This document shows, one piece after another, positions 35,151 to 49,400 of a DNA stretch of 64,000 bases. The translations under genes were made by a program, and so were the position numbers. Source of the DNA: Hyphodiscus hymeniophilus (Eukaryota > Ascomycota > Leotiomycetes > Helotiales > Hyphodiscaceae); NCBI GenBank assembly GCA_016508695.1, contig VNKQ01000021.1:62001-126000 (forward strand), in the 5' to 3' direction. Positions within the stretch are counted from its first letter, which is position 1; each line of letters starts with the position of its first letter. The notes under the pieces are model-generated. The model had not been told where the DNA came from and made no database searches. It was given only the letters and a program-made list of their open reading frames with translations.

Positions 35151-38100
35151 ATGGTCTTGGATCTCAGTGTCCCGCTGGTAAACAGCAATAGCCCAGCTCA
35201 TGTAAGAAAGGTTGCCTACCATTTACTGATTGAGCTTCTTGCGTAATTGAACCACATCAAACCCCATTTCAAACAGATGCTGATAATTCACAGGCATCAA
35301 TTCGCATTTCCGGTACAATGGTCAGGATACTTTGAATCAACATGGAAGGATTCCGAATACTGACAATGGTAACAGGATAGAGACGCAGGATACGCTCTTT
35401 TCGAAAGAAAACGGTATATCCCGCTTCGTCGAATTGGGACCCTCCAATATCCTTGCCAATATGGCGAAGCGTACAGGAGATTCTAAGTATCGAAGTCAGG
35501 ATGCAGTCCTATGTTTGCAGCGGCTTTTCTTGGCCTGTACAAGGGATCTCAAGGAGATTCATTATCAATATGACGATCCAGAAGTTGGACTTGCTGAAGT
35601 GGAGGAAGAGGAACCGCTACCCGCTAAAAAGATGGAGCAAGTACTTCCACGAATCATTGCTCCTGCAGCAGTGACCATCGCTGCCACTAGTGTAGCTGAT
35701 GTACCAACACCAGCACTGCATATTGTTCGAGCACTAGTTGCTTACAAGCTAAGAAAGCCTATCCAGCAAGTTCCACCAGAAAAATCAATCAAAGACTTAT
35801 CAGGAGGTTTGTTTCGCATGTTCTGAAAGAGCAGACAATAAACCTAAACAATTTCTAGGGAAATCGACCTTGCAGAACGAACTCATTGGAGATGTCACAA
35901 ACGAGTTTGGCTCCACACCTGACGGAGCAGAAGACAAGTCTCTAGCCAGACTAAGCGAAGAACTTCAACCGCACAGTTCTGGCCAACTGGGCAAAACCTC
36001 ATCCGCTCTCATTGCTCGATTTATATCCGCCATGATGCCAGCAAAGTTTAATCTGAACGCAATCCGAGATCACCTCCATGAAACATGGTTGCTAGGGCCG
36101 TCTCGTCAAGCATCGGTTATACTCTTTGCAATGACACAGGGCGTTGCCAGCGGGAGTGGCAGACTAGCATCCATTACTGCTGCCAAAGAAATGCTCGATA
36201 CTGCGGTGGCTACATATGCAGCTTCTTCTGGACTCACTCTGCAAAAGGCGTCCCAAGGAACATCGGTGCAGGAGCATACATTATCTTCCATGGATCCATC
36301 TGCTCTCGCAAAGCTGTCTTCCGACCAACGCCTTCTCGCAAAAATGCAGCACCAGACTCTAGCGAACTACCTGGGCATTGAGAACTCCAACCTTGCCAAC
36401 CTTACAGAATTCGAACAAATGCAGCAAGATTTGCAAAGTAGACTTGATGTTTGGTCTTCAGAGTTTGGCACAGAAGTTGAACTTGGAATTAAGCCTAAAT
36501 TTAATCCGAAGCACCTCAGACATTTTAATTTCGCCTGGAATCAAGCCCGAATGGAAATTTACAAGCTTTATAGCGAGGCATTGTCTCAAAGCGAGCTTTT
36601 GCACAATATGGCCGATAGACGACTTCAGCAGATTGCAAACAAATCGCCTTTACAAGCAGTCACCCTTGTTAGAAGCTTGTTATATCACACTTCTGGCGGC
36701 AACCGCCCGCAGCAGCAATTTGATGTCATTGGCGAGCGGCTGATTGAGCTCATATTTTCAAGTCAGAATCAGTTGCCAAAAGCGACATTTCCAATTTCTA
36801 TGACGAGGCCAGTGAGAGATATTGGTGAAGATGGGTCTATTAAATGTGTTGAAGTTCCTCGATTCGACAACAAAGATCCAGAGGCATACATCTCACTTTT
36901 GAAATCGGGGAAGAGTCAACCTTACACGAATCTCATCAGCCGAAGGCAAGGTAGATGGGCATTTGACGCTGAGCTTACCCAGAGCTTCTTTGAAGCGCTG
37001 TCTCTCGCTTTGAAAAAGGGCATGTCGTTCTCCAACAAGGTTGTCCTGATAACTGGTGCAGGTCAAGGCTCAATTGGAGCGGAACTTGTGCGAAGGCTGC
37101 TAATGGGAGGGGCGACTGTCATTGTCACGACAAGTCGACCCATTTCGGAAGCACAGAAGTTTTTTCGGCATATTTACTCCGTGTTTGGTGCTCGTGGCTC
37201 GGAGCTATTCGTGTTACCGTTCAACCAAGGAAGTGCTCAAGATTGCAAAGATCTCATCAACAATATCTATAGCGATTCCGGCCTAGGGAGGAATATCGAT
37301 GTCATCGTACCGTTTGCCGCAATCTCTGAGAAGGGGATTGAAGTCGATGGGATTGGCTCGAAATCAGAGTTGGCTCATCGCTTGATGTTGGTGAATGTTC
37401 TACGATTGATCGGGTGTATTATTCAGACAAAGAATGAGCGAAAGATTGAGTGTCGTCCAACCCAAGTCTTGTTACCATTTTCGCCAAACCACGGGACCTT
37501 TGGAGGTGATGGACTCTACGCCGAATCGAAACTTGGCTTGGAGAGTCTTGTCAATCGCTTCTCTTCCGAATCCTGGCGTGATCAAGTCACCGTGTGTGGA
37601 GCGGTTATCGGATGGACCAGAGGAACAGCTTTAATGGATTCTAATGATGCCCTGGCTGAAACTATTGAGTCCCATGGAGCTTTGACGTTCTTGCAGGATG
37701 AAATGGCCTTGCTGCTCTTGGTGCTTTTGACGCCCCCAATCACAAGGATTTACGAGAGTGAAGCAATTATCGCGGACTTTAGTGGCGGTCTCCAGTCCTT
37801 CTCGGGGTTAGATGAGATAATGTCGAAAGCTCGTTTGCAAAATACTTTGGATGCCGAGATCAAGAAGGCTATTCATGACGAAGATGCTCTGGAACGTGCG
37901 GCCATCATTGGAAGCGCCCTACCGAAGAAAAAGGGCATAAGCCTTCCACAACCTGTACCAAAGACTCGAAGTTCACTTTCTCTCGAATTTCCGAACCTTC
38001 CTAACTATCACAACGATCTGCATTCACTGAAACATCTCAATGGGATGGTTGACCTCACTAGTACGGTTGTTATCGTGGGATTTTCTGAACTTGGCCCATG

Positions 38101-40884
38101 GGGTAATGCGAGAACAAGATGGCAGATGGAAAGCAAACATCAGCTTACACAAACTGGATATATTGAGATGGCCTGGATGATGGGACTCATAAAGCACTTT
38201 GACGGGGAGAAGTCAGATGCGTACTTCGCCGGATGGGTTGATGCAAAAACGGGAGAAACTCTCGAAGATGACCAGATCCCACCACGGTTTAGTGAACATA
38301 TCTTCCGCCACGCTGGTATCAGACTTATTGAGCCAGACTTGATTCCAGGTTATGACCCCGAGAAGAAAGAGTATTTGCAAGAAATCGCGATCGAAGAAGA
38401 CCTACCTGAATTCGAGACAACACGACTGAACGCAGAGGCTTTGAAACTCAAACATGGGAATCATGTGTCAATACGTCAAATGGATGATAGCGACATGTTT
38501 CGCGTCCAGCTTAAAGCCAATGCACATATAATGGTGGCAAAGACCGTTCCATTTTCATACAGCCTTGTCGCTGGTCTCATTCCTAGTGGGTGGGATGCTG
38601 CTATATATGGCATCTCTGAAGACCTGATCCGGCAAGTAGACTCCGTAACATTGTTTACTCTTTGTTGTGTTGCGGAGGCATTCTACAGTGCTGGTATTGA
38701 AGATTCTACTGAGCTTTTTAAATACCTTCATCTTTCCGATGTGGGGAATTTCATCGGTACCGGAGTAGGAGGATCTTCCAAGTCCAAGGAATTATATCGA
38801 GATACTCACCATGACAAACAAGTCCAAGGGGACCTGCTTCAAGAAACTTTCCTCAATACTCCTGCCGCCTGGGTGAATATGCTCCTTCTGGGTGGTACAG
38901 GTCCCATCAAAACCCCCGTCGGTGCCTGTGCGACTGGACTGGAATCCATTGACAACGGTGTTGACTCGATTCTGACAGGAAAGACGAAGATGTGTTTGGT
39001 TGGTGGAACAGATCACTTCGAGCCCGATATTTCGTACGGTTTCTCCACCATGAAAGCAACCGTGGATTCCACGGAGCAGTTCTCCCAAGGTCGTGAGCCT
39101 GCCGAATTCTCTCGTCCAACTGCAGCTACTCGAGCTGGCTTTTTGGAGTCTCATGGTTGCGGAATACAAATAATATGCTCTGCAGATGTTGCATTGAAGA
39201 TGGGTCTCCCCATATATGCTATTGTCGCCGGATCTACAATGGCTGCTGACAAGATCGGCCGGTCCATTCCCGCTCCCGGAAAAGGCATCCTTACTTTCGC
39301 TAGAGAATCACCAGATGCGACCAAGTCGCCACTACTCAGCTTAGACTATCGTCGGGAACAGATGCAAAAAGGGCTAGATCATCTGCTCAACGGTAGTCGG
39401 GAAAAGGGTGCCGAGCTTTACTCAAGGAGTCCAACAGACAAATTCCCTGATACTCCGCTTTCGATATACTCATTAGATCAAGACTCATCTGACACAGACT
39501 CCGGATACTTCAAGAATCGTGTAGATATTCATAAGAAGTCCCCCAAGCATCAAATCATCAATTCAATCAGCTCTTATCTTCTGCCGGAAGCAACAATTAC
39601 AGCTCGAATCAATGCTGTCCGACGACAATGGGGGAACGGTTTTCGCGAGCAACAACCCACAATATCACCCCTGAGAGCATCGTTGGCGGTGTTTGGTTTG
39701 ACCATAGACGACATCGGGGTCGCATCTCTTCATGGGACATCCACCAAAGCTAATGATACCAACGAAACCGATGTGATTCACACTCAAATGATGCACCTAG
39801 GACGCAAAGGGGCTCCTCTATTAGCCATTTGCCAGAAATCGATTACAGGCCACCCTAAAGCTCCTGCAGCAGCGTGGATGCTCAATGGATGCCTTCAGGT
39901 GTTGAATACCGGCTTGGTCCCTGGCAACTCGAACTGTGACAACATCGATCCTGTGCTCGAGAAGTTTAGTCATGTTCTTTTCCCGACGGAGTCAATCCAG
40001 GTGCCGGAAGTGAAGGCATTCATGGTATCGTCATTTGGCTTTGGCCAGAAAGGAGGACAGATGGTTGGAATTGCGCCCAAGTATCTCTTCGCGACGTTGG
40101 ACAAGGCGGATTTTGATATATACGCCGACCAAGTGACAAGGCGGAAGACGTTGGCCAACCGCGCCTTCGCCAAAGCAGTCATGTCCAACTCCGTTTTCAA
40201 GGCTCATACTCATCCACCGTATACCAAAGATGACGAATCTCGCTTGTATTTGGACCCTCTTGCACGAACCATATGGGACCCAAAGACGGGTGCGTATCGA
40301 TTCGACCCTGCCAGGGTTGACGGGCCGGCGACTGGAATAGGTAGGCAGCAAGCTCCTCACACTGACGCACATCCATCGACAACAGCTCTGGTCGAAAGCT
40401 CGCTGCACGCTCTAGTCCATTCGACGCTATCCACTACTTCTATCATCTCGATCGGAACCGACGTCGAATCGTTGATAAGCTTCGGCTCGGACGCAAACCC
40501 CACATTCCTTGAGCGAAACTATACCGATGCGGAACGTAAGTATGCTCTACTTTCGCGAGACCCGCATGCGACGTTTGTGGGTAGATGGTGTGCCAAAGAG
40601 GCAGTGTTTAAATGCTTGCAGGCTAAAGGCGGAGGAGCCGGTGCGCCGCTGAAAGACATTGAGATTTGGAGGGATGATAATGGTGCTCCACGAGTTAGAG
40701 TGAGTAGATCGTTCACCCTCCCGTGCGTTTTCCGTCTGTTTCATGTTACTGACTGGTGGTATTGGGATAGTTGACTGGATCAGCTTTGCTGGCTGCTAAA
40801 GATGCGGGTATTGCAGATGTGCACTTAAGTATATCTTATGGTGACGATAATGTGATTGCTGTTGCTATTTCTATTGCGACTTGA
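35151..40884 (+). CDS. Fatty acid synthase alpha subunit, cluster type (HexA-like)
   Basis: Exons 35151-35242, 35294-35320, 35376-35806, 35859-40699 and 40771-40884 give about 1834 residues, intact. The N terminus (ELLAHQFAFPVQWIETQD, made across two small introns) is the MPT-completing segment typical of FAS alpha. Then come the ACP with its phosphopantetheine Ser in LSGGKSTLQNE (across intron 3), the ketoreductase with VLITGAGQGSIG, the ketosynthase with Cys in VGACATGLESID and His near KSITGHPK, and a C-terminal phosphopantetheinyl transferase (ISIGTDVES, GRWCAKEAVFK). Together with FAS beta it forms the large alpha6beta6 synthase. Because it sits in the cluster beside a SAT-bearing NR-PKS, it likely makes the starter acyl group (hexanoyl in HexA/HexB systems; chain length here unknown). 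Confidence 0.93.
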
Positions 40885-41410
40885 GAAGAAAAGGCCAAAT
40901 TAGAGGGAAGGAATTGGTTTCAATTCGTTGTATATTGAAAATTCTATTGCGGTCGTTCTGATTATAGATCCTAGCCAGGCATTCTTTTATACTCTTTCAA
41001 GTACAGAGTAGAGAATTCAAATCAAGACATCAGTAAATCTAGCTTACTTGAACATATCTGATGTCTGGTTTCGACCTCCGCACTTATCATGAATGTTGAC
41101 TGTATAACCCTAAGCCATCCATCATGAGAAAAAGCGAATAGATGAGAAGAAACGCTGCCTAGGCATGCGCAATATGTAACTTAAAGTAAGTATACGGTAG
41201 AAACATCGCTTACTATAATTCTCCACGCGGTTTTACTCAGGATCTATAAACAGCCTCACGGAGATTTTTACGATCGGGTGGAATGTTACGATCATTGATC
41301 AAATGCTCTTAACAGACTCAAATTCTGACTGTGAGGTTATATTTACATGGTTGCATCATTCGTTCGTCTCAGATCCGATACACAGTATCGAGCTCCCAAT
41401 GGCTATTCAC
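40885..41410. other. Convergent intergenic region
   Basis: FAS alpha and the O-methyltransferase end towards each other. AT-rich, no gene seen. Confidence 0.5.
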
Positions 41411-42730
41411 TTATCCTTCTGCCAAACTCTCACTTTCCATTTCACAGCCAACCTCTAGAACTGATAAGGTGCTCCCAGGATGATGTCGAATGCTCTTCAA
41501 AACGAGCCTTGCTTCATGATCACTCGCCTGTTCGAAAAGAGCTTTGAACTCGTCCAAGTCACGCTCTTTGGTGTTGAAGACCTGCATCATAGTCATATCG
41601 CGGTATCGCATCATGGCCTCGCTGACCGAATCAACCGTGCCAGGTTCTGGGAGAAGTGTATCAATAATCAGGATTCGCGCCGAAGGATTGGATTTCATAG
41701 CTGGGAGAAGACTGGCAAGGATCTTGGTTGCCTCGGCATCACACCAGTTATGGAGAAGCATCCGCAAGATATAAACGGCCCCAGGAACATGAGGTTGGGG
41801 CTCGAAGATGTTGTGTTCTGCTGTCGTAATCCGGGAGCGAATCTCCTGAGATTGCACTGCTAGGAGACCGTGACTGTGTTTGATGGTGTCGGGAAAGTCT
41901 TGTACGAGGAGTTTTAAATGAGGAAAGGCTTCGGCGAGAGCGATGGCGACGGTGCCAGGTGAGCCCGCCATATGAATAACGGGTCCGGAATGCCATCGCC
42001 AATCAAAGCTGGTGAGAATGTAACGAATATTGGTCCCTTCGCTTGCCTGGACACCCTTCATATAGGCTGCAAACTTGCGGCTGAGATCACGATTACCTGT
42101 AATGTAATCGAAGGAGGATAGTTCGGTACCCATTGCAAGGTTGACGGCCGTCTGATCTTTTCGCACTGATGTACCCCATTTCTCGGTAGCCTCGACAAAC
42201 TTACATGACACGGGCATATAGAATTCAGTCATGAATTTCATCCAACCTGGGTAGGCGGGCTTGGTAACGAACTGGCTCGATATCGAAGTATGTGCCACTT
42301 CACCCACAACCGGCTCGCATAGAAAGTTCGCGGTCATGGCTAAACGTACAACACTTCGCAGGGTTCGTACTGGCACGTTGCACATACTGGCAATATCGGA
42401 ATATGGCACCGAACCTTGCAATGGGACGCACGGAAGGACGCTGAAGTGAGCGAGCCATCGGATACTCGCAGTGAGTTGATACTGGACCGCTAGTCCTGGG
42501 AGAAACTCGCTGGGTTCTGTCGCAAGCTGCTGGATCTTAGCAGCAGCACCAATAAGTCTCTGCCTTGCCTCGAGCACATGCGTGGGAGCGCTTGGTGGTA
42601 GAGTGACCGAGGGGGCGTGTGGTTCAAAGGATGGCTGAGGGATTTTCTCCAGTGCGCAATACCCCGCAATGATCTTGGCCGCAGAGCAAATCTCATCAGC
42701 GTATGCCTCGATAGGAGAGGTCTTACACAT
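41411..42730 (-). CDS. SAM-dependent O-methyltransferase (plant-type class II / AflO-AflP-like)
   Basis: A single exon of 439 codons starting at the Met of MCKTSPIEAYADEI; the frame extends 24 codons further upstream, but that part looks like leader sequence. Residues about 110-190 form the winged-helix dimerisation domain (VPYSDIASMCNVPVRTLRSVVRLAM). The SAM-binding segment is VIHMAGSPGTVAIALAEAFP, followed by LLVQDFPDT. The catalytic His is in LRMLLHNWCDAEA and the supporting acid in LIIDTLLPE. This is the fold of fungal O-methyltransferases that methylate phenols of aromatic polyketides. The glycine loop (MAGSPG) departs slightly from the usual VGGxxG. Likely substrate: a phenolic NR-PKS product (inference). 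It is divergent from FAS beta. Confidence 0.88.
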   Translation of the reverse strand: MCKTSPIEAYADEICSAAKIIAGYCALEKIPQPSFEPHAPSVTLPPSAPTHVLEARQRLIGAAAKIQQLATEPSEFLPGLAVQYQLTASIRWLAHFSVLPCVPLQGSVPYSDIASMCNVPVRTLRSVVRLAMTANFLCEPVVGEVAHTSISSQFVTKPAYPGWMKFMTEFYMPVSCKFVEATEKWGTSVRKDQTAVNLAMGTELSSFDYITGNRDLSRKFAAYMKGVQASEGTNIRYILTSFDWRWHSGPVIHMAGSPGTVAIALAEAFPHLKLLVQDFPDTIKHSHGLLAVQSQEIRSRITTAEHNIFEPQPHVPGAVYILRMLLHNWCDAEATKILASLLPAMKSNPSARILIIDTLLPEPGTVDSVSEAMMRYRDMTMMQVFNTKERDLDEFKALFEQASDHEARLVLKSIRHHPGSTLSVLEVGCEMESESLAEG

Positions 42731-43430
42731 GGTGTCTGGAAGGTACGAAAGGTGGGGAATAGACCGAAAGCAAATCATAACAGATTCGCCTACCAAGCAC
42801 AAGTCTACGTACTGTTAAGTATATGTGTGATGGCTCTGGGACTTCGGCCAATATCAGCAATAACATACGGGCTAATTAACACATTTTCGGTATTGGTACC
42901 GAGAACCCAGCGGGATTCGGGAGCGGTGAGTACGTACCGAAAGATAAGACAACATAGACGAATAGAAATGTTGAAAGCTGACCTAATCTTTGAGGCTTTC
43001 CCAGCTCACATACGACGTACGACATACGACGAAAGGGAGTGGGCACCAGGGGTATATAGATCGGAGTCCGGCCTATTTGATTCTCTCACTCATTTCAAGA
43101 ATGCGCCTAGCAAACACCACTCCAGATCCAAAAATAGCCGGCATAATGATCCTCAACAAGCATCAGAGCATGAAGGCATCAAACCATCAAATGGTATGGC
43201 TCATGGTTCTTGAAGAGTTCAATTCCGTTTCAGGCTATCGCATCGAGCTGAGTTCTGTTTATTGTTTCTTCCGGAACCTTTTTTTTTCTTGAATTGCTTT
43301 TTTGCTTCCCTACCTCTGACTATCTGAACCTGAGTCTCTCAATCTTTGTGATTCGGTACTACCATTTAATGTTTTAGTGTTCTGGTGAAGTGCATCTTGA
43401 ACATCTTGCATCGTCAGGCTCGTTGAGCCC
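42731..43430. promoter_or_regulatory. Divergent promoter, O-methyltransferase / FAS beta
   Basis: 700 bp between divergent starts, with one exact AflR consensus site at 43061-43071, a TATATA-like box just before it and a cluster of TACGAC repeats at 43013-43030. A 198-codon plus-strand frame overlapping the OMT 5' end (42617-43213) has no motif. Confidence 0.55.
43061..43071 (+). promoter_or_regulatory. Exact AflR consensus site
   Basis: TCGGAGTCCGG matches TCGSWNNSCGR at every position. It lies 360 bp upstream of FAS beta and 331 bp upstream of the methyltransferase. Confidence 0.6.
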
Positions 43431-46400
43431 ATGGCAGCCATGGATGTTCCACCACCTACCAAAGCCTCGCCGAACATATCTCTATCATGGAATTTCGGAT
43501 CGCTTGAAGAGAGCGAAAGAATTGTTCTTCCGTTTCTACAAGCCTTTGGGGTAGATATTAGCCCGACGATTCGTCACATCGGTGGACCATTTCTACCCCT
43601 TGAGGATGCACCTGCCTTCCTCGACTACCTTCATGAGGTTCAAGCATCGCCCCAAGTATTGGCCGCTGTGGCTCTGTCATTTGAAGCCGAGTTTCTTTCC
43701 ACCACCGACATACATAGCCTAGCCTTGCGACTAGACGTTTCATTACGCAATTCTCTCATCAAAGCATATTTGCAGACCATGGGAAATCTCGGGCAGGCGT
43801 CTACACAATCGGCACTTTTCAAAGCCGCAGAGACTGGAGGGGCATCAATATTAGCAGTATTTGGTGGCCAAGGTACACACAATCCCGACTCCTTGAGCGA
43901 ATTACGAAATATATATCGCACCTATCAGCCATTCCTCCAGAGTTTGATCCACGTTATTTCGTCTCTCTTGCAAAGGCTTGCGCAAGCTTCGGTTTTAGCA
44001 GGTCATTATGCGAATTACGACTTCGATATCCTCCAGTGGATTGAACATCCCGAAACAGCGCCTGATGCAATAAATCTAGCTACCGCGACATTTAGCTTTC
44101 CGATCAATGGTTTAATCAGTCTTGCGCACTATTGTATTGCGTGCCATGTTTTAGGGCTCAATCCTGGCCAAATGAGATCTTCTTTGGCAGGCACGACTGG
44201 ACACTCTCAAGGAATTGTTGTTGCTGCTGCTATAGCTGCGTCAGATAGCTGGGAGACGTTCACTAAAGCTGCAGAGAGCGCCATCGAGCTCCTGTTCAGG
44301 ATGGGCCTGGAAAGTCATGAAGGATCACCTTACTCCCCGATGTCCAGCTCGTTCGTAAATCCAGAAGAACAGGAGGTGACGTTTTTGTCTTCTATGCTTA
44401 GTGTTCGGGGCATGGAAAAAGATTCTGTTAACTGTTTCTTGGATGAAGTCAACGCCTACTTGGACCATTGCGAGAAGGCATATCTGGCACTAGAGAGTTC
44501 TAGGGATATGATGGTCATTGCGGGACCAACAAAGACGCTCCATGGCATATGTGCTCTTCTTCGGGATAAACGAGTTCCCGAGGGTTTGGACCAGGCGAAA
44601 ATCCCGTTTCCACATCGAAAGCCTTACATAGAGTACGAGCTGCTACCTATCTCTGCACCCTTTCACAGTCCTCATCTCGAAGAAGCCGCAGACATTGTTC
44701 TTCGCCAGGTCAAGAATACCTTGTTTACTGGCCTTGTCCTTGGGATCCCGGTGTACCATACCAAGACAGGAGAGGATATTCGCCACACTTCAGAATATGA
44801 TCTCACGAAACTTTTGGTAAAAATGGTCATGTTAGAAAAGGTTGATTGGAAGAAGGCGTCCCTTCATCCTGGTCTGACGCATATTCTGGATTTCGGACCA
44901 AGCCGTATCAGCAGCGCCCTACGAGAGTCTGTCCACGGGTCCGGCATTCGACTCATCTTTGCCTCTGAATTCACGACTTCCTCTGAACGGTCTGGGGGTA
45001 AGCCAGAAATGTTTGCAAGAGAAGAGCCAATCATTAGTCCCAACTGGTGCAAACTATACGGCCCCAAAATAGTCATGGATTTAGACGGCAAAAGGAATAT
45101 GAGTACGAGGATGAGCCGCATACTTGGGACACCACCTATCATGGTAGCTGGTATGACTCCTACAACTGTACCATGGGATTTTGTGTCTAGCGTGACCAAT
45201 GCCGGATATCACATAGAAATTGCTGGCGGTGGCTATTCGCAAGCCGCAGAGTTCGAAGCCGCCATCCACAAACTGGCTTTATCTTTACCATCGCATCGTG
45301 GGATTACATGCAATCTTATATATGTCAGTCCCCGCGCTCTGGCGTGGCAAATCCCTCTCATCCGTCGGTTGATCATCGAGGGTGTACCGATCCATGGTCT
45401 CACAATTGGCGCGGGTGTTCCGTCGCTCGATGTTGCTGGTGAATACATTGAAACTTTGGGGCTCAAGCATATTTCCTTTAAGCCCGGATCTCTTCAAGCA
45501 ATACACGAAGTCCTTCACATTGCAGAATCCAACCCGTCGTTTCCAATAGGGCTACAATGGACTGGAGGAAGAGCGGGTGGTCACCATTCTTACGAAGACT
45601 TTCATGCACCACTTTTGAAGACTTACGAGCTCATCAGAAGGCAACCGAATGTTTTCTTGATAGTCGGTGGTGGTTTTGGGGATGCTCAAGGTATTTTTCC
45701 ATATCTTACTGGAGAGTGGTCTGAACGCCATGGGTATCCTCGGATGCCGGTGGATGGTGTCCTCCTGGGCAGTCGCTTGATGGCGGCAAAAGAAGCACAT
45801 ACGTCTGACAAGGTAAAAACACTCATTATGCAAACGCCAGGAACCTCGGAATCAGACTGGCACAAAACGTACGATGGTCCTGCCGGTGGTGTGATTACCA
45901 TTTCGTCCGAAATGGGAGAACCTATCCACAAATTAGCCACGAGGGGTGTAGTGCTGTGGAAGGAATTGGATACGACAATATTCAACATCAAAGATCCCAT
46001 CAAGCGACTTGCAGCCCTACGCAGTCGTCAACGTGAGATAGTTGGCCGACTGAATACCGATTATGCGAAGCCATGGTTTGCAGTTGATTCAAAAGCGAAT
46101 TCGATTGAACTTGAAGATATGACATACCTAGAATGTCTGCAGCGGATTGCCGCCTTGATGTATGTGAGTGATCAAAGACGCTGGATCCACCTGTCATACG
46201 AGACTTTCTTCTATGATTTCGTTCGCCGAATTCAGGAGCGTCTCGTCCCTGCATCTGAAATTCAGTACAGCGAATCAATGGGGCCCTTGGAGTTTTTGGA
46301 AACGTTCATAAGGAGTTACCCAGACGCCCAAGTCGGATTTCTTTACCCCGAAGATGTGTCCTTCTTCATTGGCCTTTGCAAACGTCGAGGTCAGAAGCCT

Positions 46401-49400
46401 GTGAATTTCATACCTTGCCTGGATGAGAATTTTGAGAGTTTTTTCAAGAAAGATTCCCTGTGGCAGGCAGAAGACATTGATGCTATCGTTGATCAAGATC
46501 CACAACGAGTATGTATTATTCATGGGCCAGTTGCAGCTAAATACACCACCACTAGTAACGAACCTGCAAGTGTCATACTAGACTCCATTTCGAACGACCT
46601 GGTAGATCTTCTATGCCGGTCAATACAACATGATATCAGGAGCCCATCCAAGGATCGAAAATCTGTGCAGTCTTCTTCTCACAAGCCCGAAATTGTTCAG
46701 CCATTAACTGAGATAATGGTTTATCACTTCCACTACCCCATCTTAAGCGTGGAGGACAAACGATTGTTGCAGAATCTATTGTTCGGCAATAAGACATGGG
46801 TTAGCGCTTGTCTGGAGGGCGAATATGTTTCTCGGGATGGGCAGCGTCTTAGAAACATGATTCGCACTGCTTTTAATCCTGCGGACGGCGATATCATTAC
46901 GATCAATTGCCAACCTGGCACGAGCAATATGGGATCTGTCGTCCTTTCGAGACCAACAGTACTCCATGACACATTTTACCCCGCATTTTCCCTATCATCC
47001 ACTGACGGACAGCATATCAGACTCGAACTTCAAGCCCCCCACGATTAGAGTCTGGTCCTGCTACGATGTCTTTCGACTATTTGTTCTCTAAGAACAGTCC
47101 AGGGGAGGAGCTGAAAGAGACTACAAACAATCGAAACACCAAGATCAGGACATTCTACACATCCTGCTGGTCGGTAGATTCTGCTAAGCTCGAAGAAGAT
47201 TTACCGGTAGGGTCACAGTTTTCTGGGGGAACTATGACTCTATCTCCTCGGGTTGTAGACCGTTTTTTCGCTTGTTTGTCGAGATCCAAGGGAGATCATT
47301 TGGTATCACGCTCTCCAACACCCTGGCTTCCGCTTGACTTCGGCATTCTCGTTGCCTGGCCCGCATTAATAAAACCGTTGCTCCTTTCAGACATCGCAGG
47401 TGATATTTTCCGCCTCCTTCATCGCTCGAACTCGTTTGAACTGTGTCCTGGGGTCGAACCTTTCAGAATTGGCGATGTACTCAAAACATCCTCCTGCATC
47501 AGTAAGATTTTAATTCAGCCTCATGGAAAACTTGTCGAAGTGGTAGCTACAATCCACAGAGAGAGGAGGGCTCTCATGAAAGTGACTTCTGCCTTCTTCA
47601 TTCAGGGAAAACCATCAGATGACGAGAATCCCGAGTCTGTGGATGAGATGGAAATGACTCTCACAATCAACTCCACCAAGCTTCTGGCATTGATACTGAG
47701 TCGGTCATGCTTTAAATTCAGGAAAACAGGTCAGCCTATCATCGGCAAAAGTCTTTTGTTCAAAATTCGGTCAAAGAAAACCCGAACTTCATCCCTTGGC
47801 GTGTCTGCTTTAAAGGTCAGCGGGCAGATCTATACAGAAACAGATGATGGATCATCGCAGATACAAGTTGGTGTCGTCCACTTCGTCAACCCTTCATGCG
47901 CAGGAAACCCTGTTACGGATTTTCTCGAGCGGTACGGGTCTCCCCTGCAAACGTTGGAGCCTTTGGCCAGCCCGGGATGGAAGCCTACAAAGCCGCGGCT
48001 GATCCGAGTGCCAGACTCTGGAAGAGAATATTCAGACGTCTCGACCGATGGAAATCCAATTCATGTCTGTCCTATCTTTGCTGGCTTCGCCCTACTTCCC
48101 GGTCCTATTACTCACGGGATGTACACATCTGCCATTGTCCGCATGGCTATCGAGGCAGAAATCACACAGTCAGACGTATTTCGGTTTCGCAGGTGGTCTA
48201 CGTCTTTTGACGGCATGGTTCGCGCCGGCGACATCCTCAGGATCGAACTTCATCATGTTGCCATGATCGAAGGGAGAATGGTTTTTGATGTTAAAGTCTA
48301 CAACCATGAGTCAAATGACAAGGTATTGCAAGCCACAGCAGAGGTGGAACAAGATCGCACAGCATACATTTTCTGTGGCCAAGGTAGCCAGGTGAAAAAC
48401 ATGGGAATGGCTTTGTACGAGTCGGACGACGTTGCGAGGGCGCTCTGGGATAAAGGCAATCAATACCTGCTTGAAACGTTTGGTACGTATTGACCACACC
48501 ACTTTACTGACTTTAGCTAACATTTTGATAGGGTTTTCACTACTAGATCTTGTCCGAAAGGATCCTAAAGAACTCACTGTGTATTTCGGTGGTCCCAAGG
48601 GGCGCAAGATCAGAGAGAACTATCTGACCATGACGCGGAAGGTACACCAAGGCGGGAAAATGATCGTCCTCCCCGTCATAGAAGGCTTGACCCCCGAGTC
48701 CGAAAGTCATACTTTCCGCGATGCGCGTGGACTCCTCTTTTCAACACAATTCGCTCAACCAGTCATCACCCTCATGAACTTGGCCGAGATGGCATCACTC
48801 AAATCTCGTGGGCTCGTCCAAGAAAATGCACTGTTTGCCGGCCACTCTCTCGGCGAGTACAGTGCATTAGCGGCTTGCACTAGCTGCTTTATTCAGCTGG
48901 ACGATTTACTGCGCGCGGTATTTTACCGTGGACTTGTCATGCAAGTAGCAATGACACGGGATTCGGATGGACGAACAGATTTCTCCATGGTCGCTGTAAA
49001 CCCGTCTCGGGTGGGGAAAAGTAGATGCATTTTTCACTTGATACCATCACATCCGCTAATACATAACAGGTTTTAAGGAAAAGTCGTTGAAAATCCTTGT
49101 GCAGTATATTACTTCGAGCACTGGACTTCTTCTTGAAGTGGTCAACTTCAACGTCGAACGGCAGCAATATGTTTGCGCTGGTCATGTAAGTAGCTCTGGA
49201 AACTACATTCAATTGCGTAAACATCCTAATTCATGTCTAGCTTCAAGCTCTCTGGATCCTTGGCCAAGCATGTGACATGCTGGCCTCCAACCCCGAATTC
49301 TCAATGTGCAGTTCAAAGGATACGGAGACTATTGTACGCCAACTCATTCCAATGGCGAAGGTAGCATCCCACCCCATCGAGCTTGATCGGGGCCGAGCAA

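Noticed and set aside
42617..43213. 198-codon plus-strand open frame over the OMT start and promoter
   Set aside because: Antisense to the methyltransferase N terminus and overlaps an AflR-type promoter site; no motifs.
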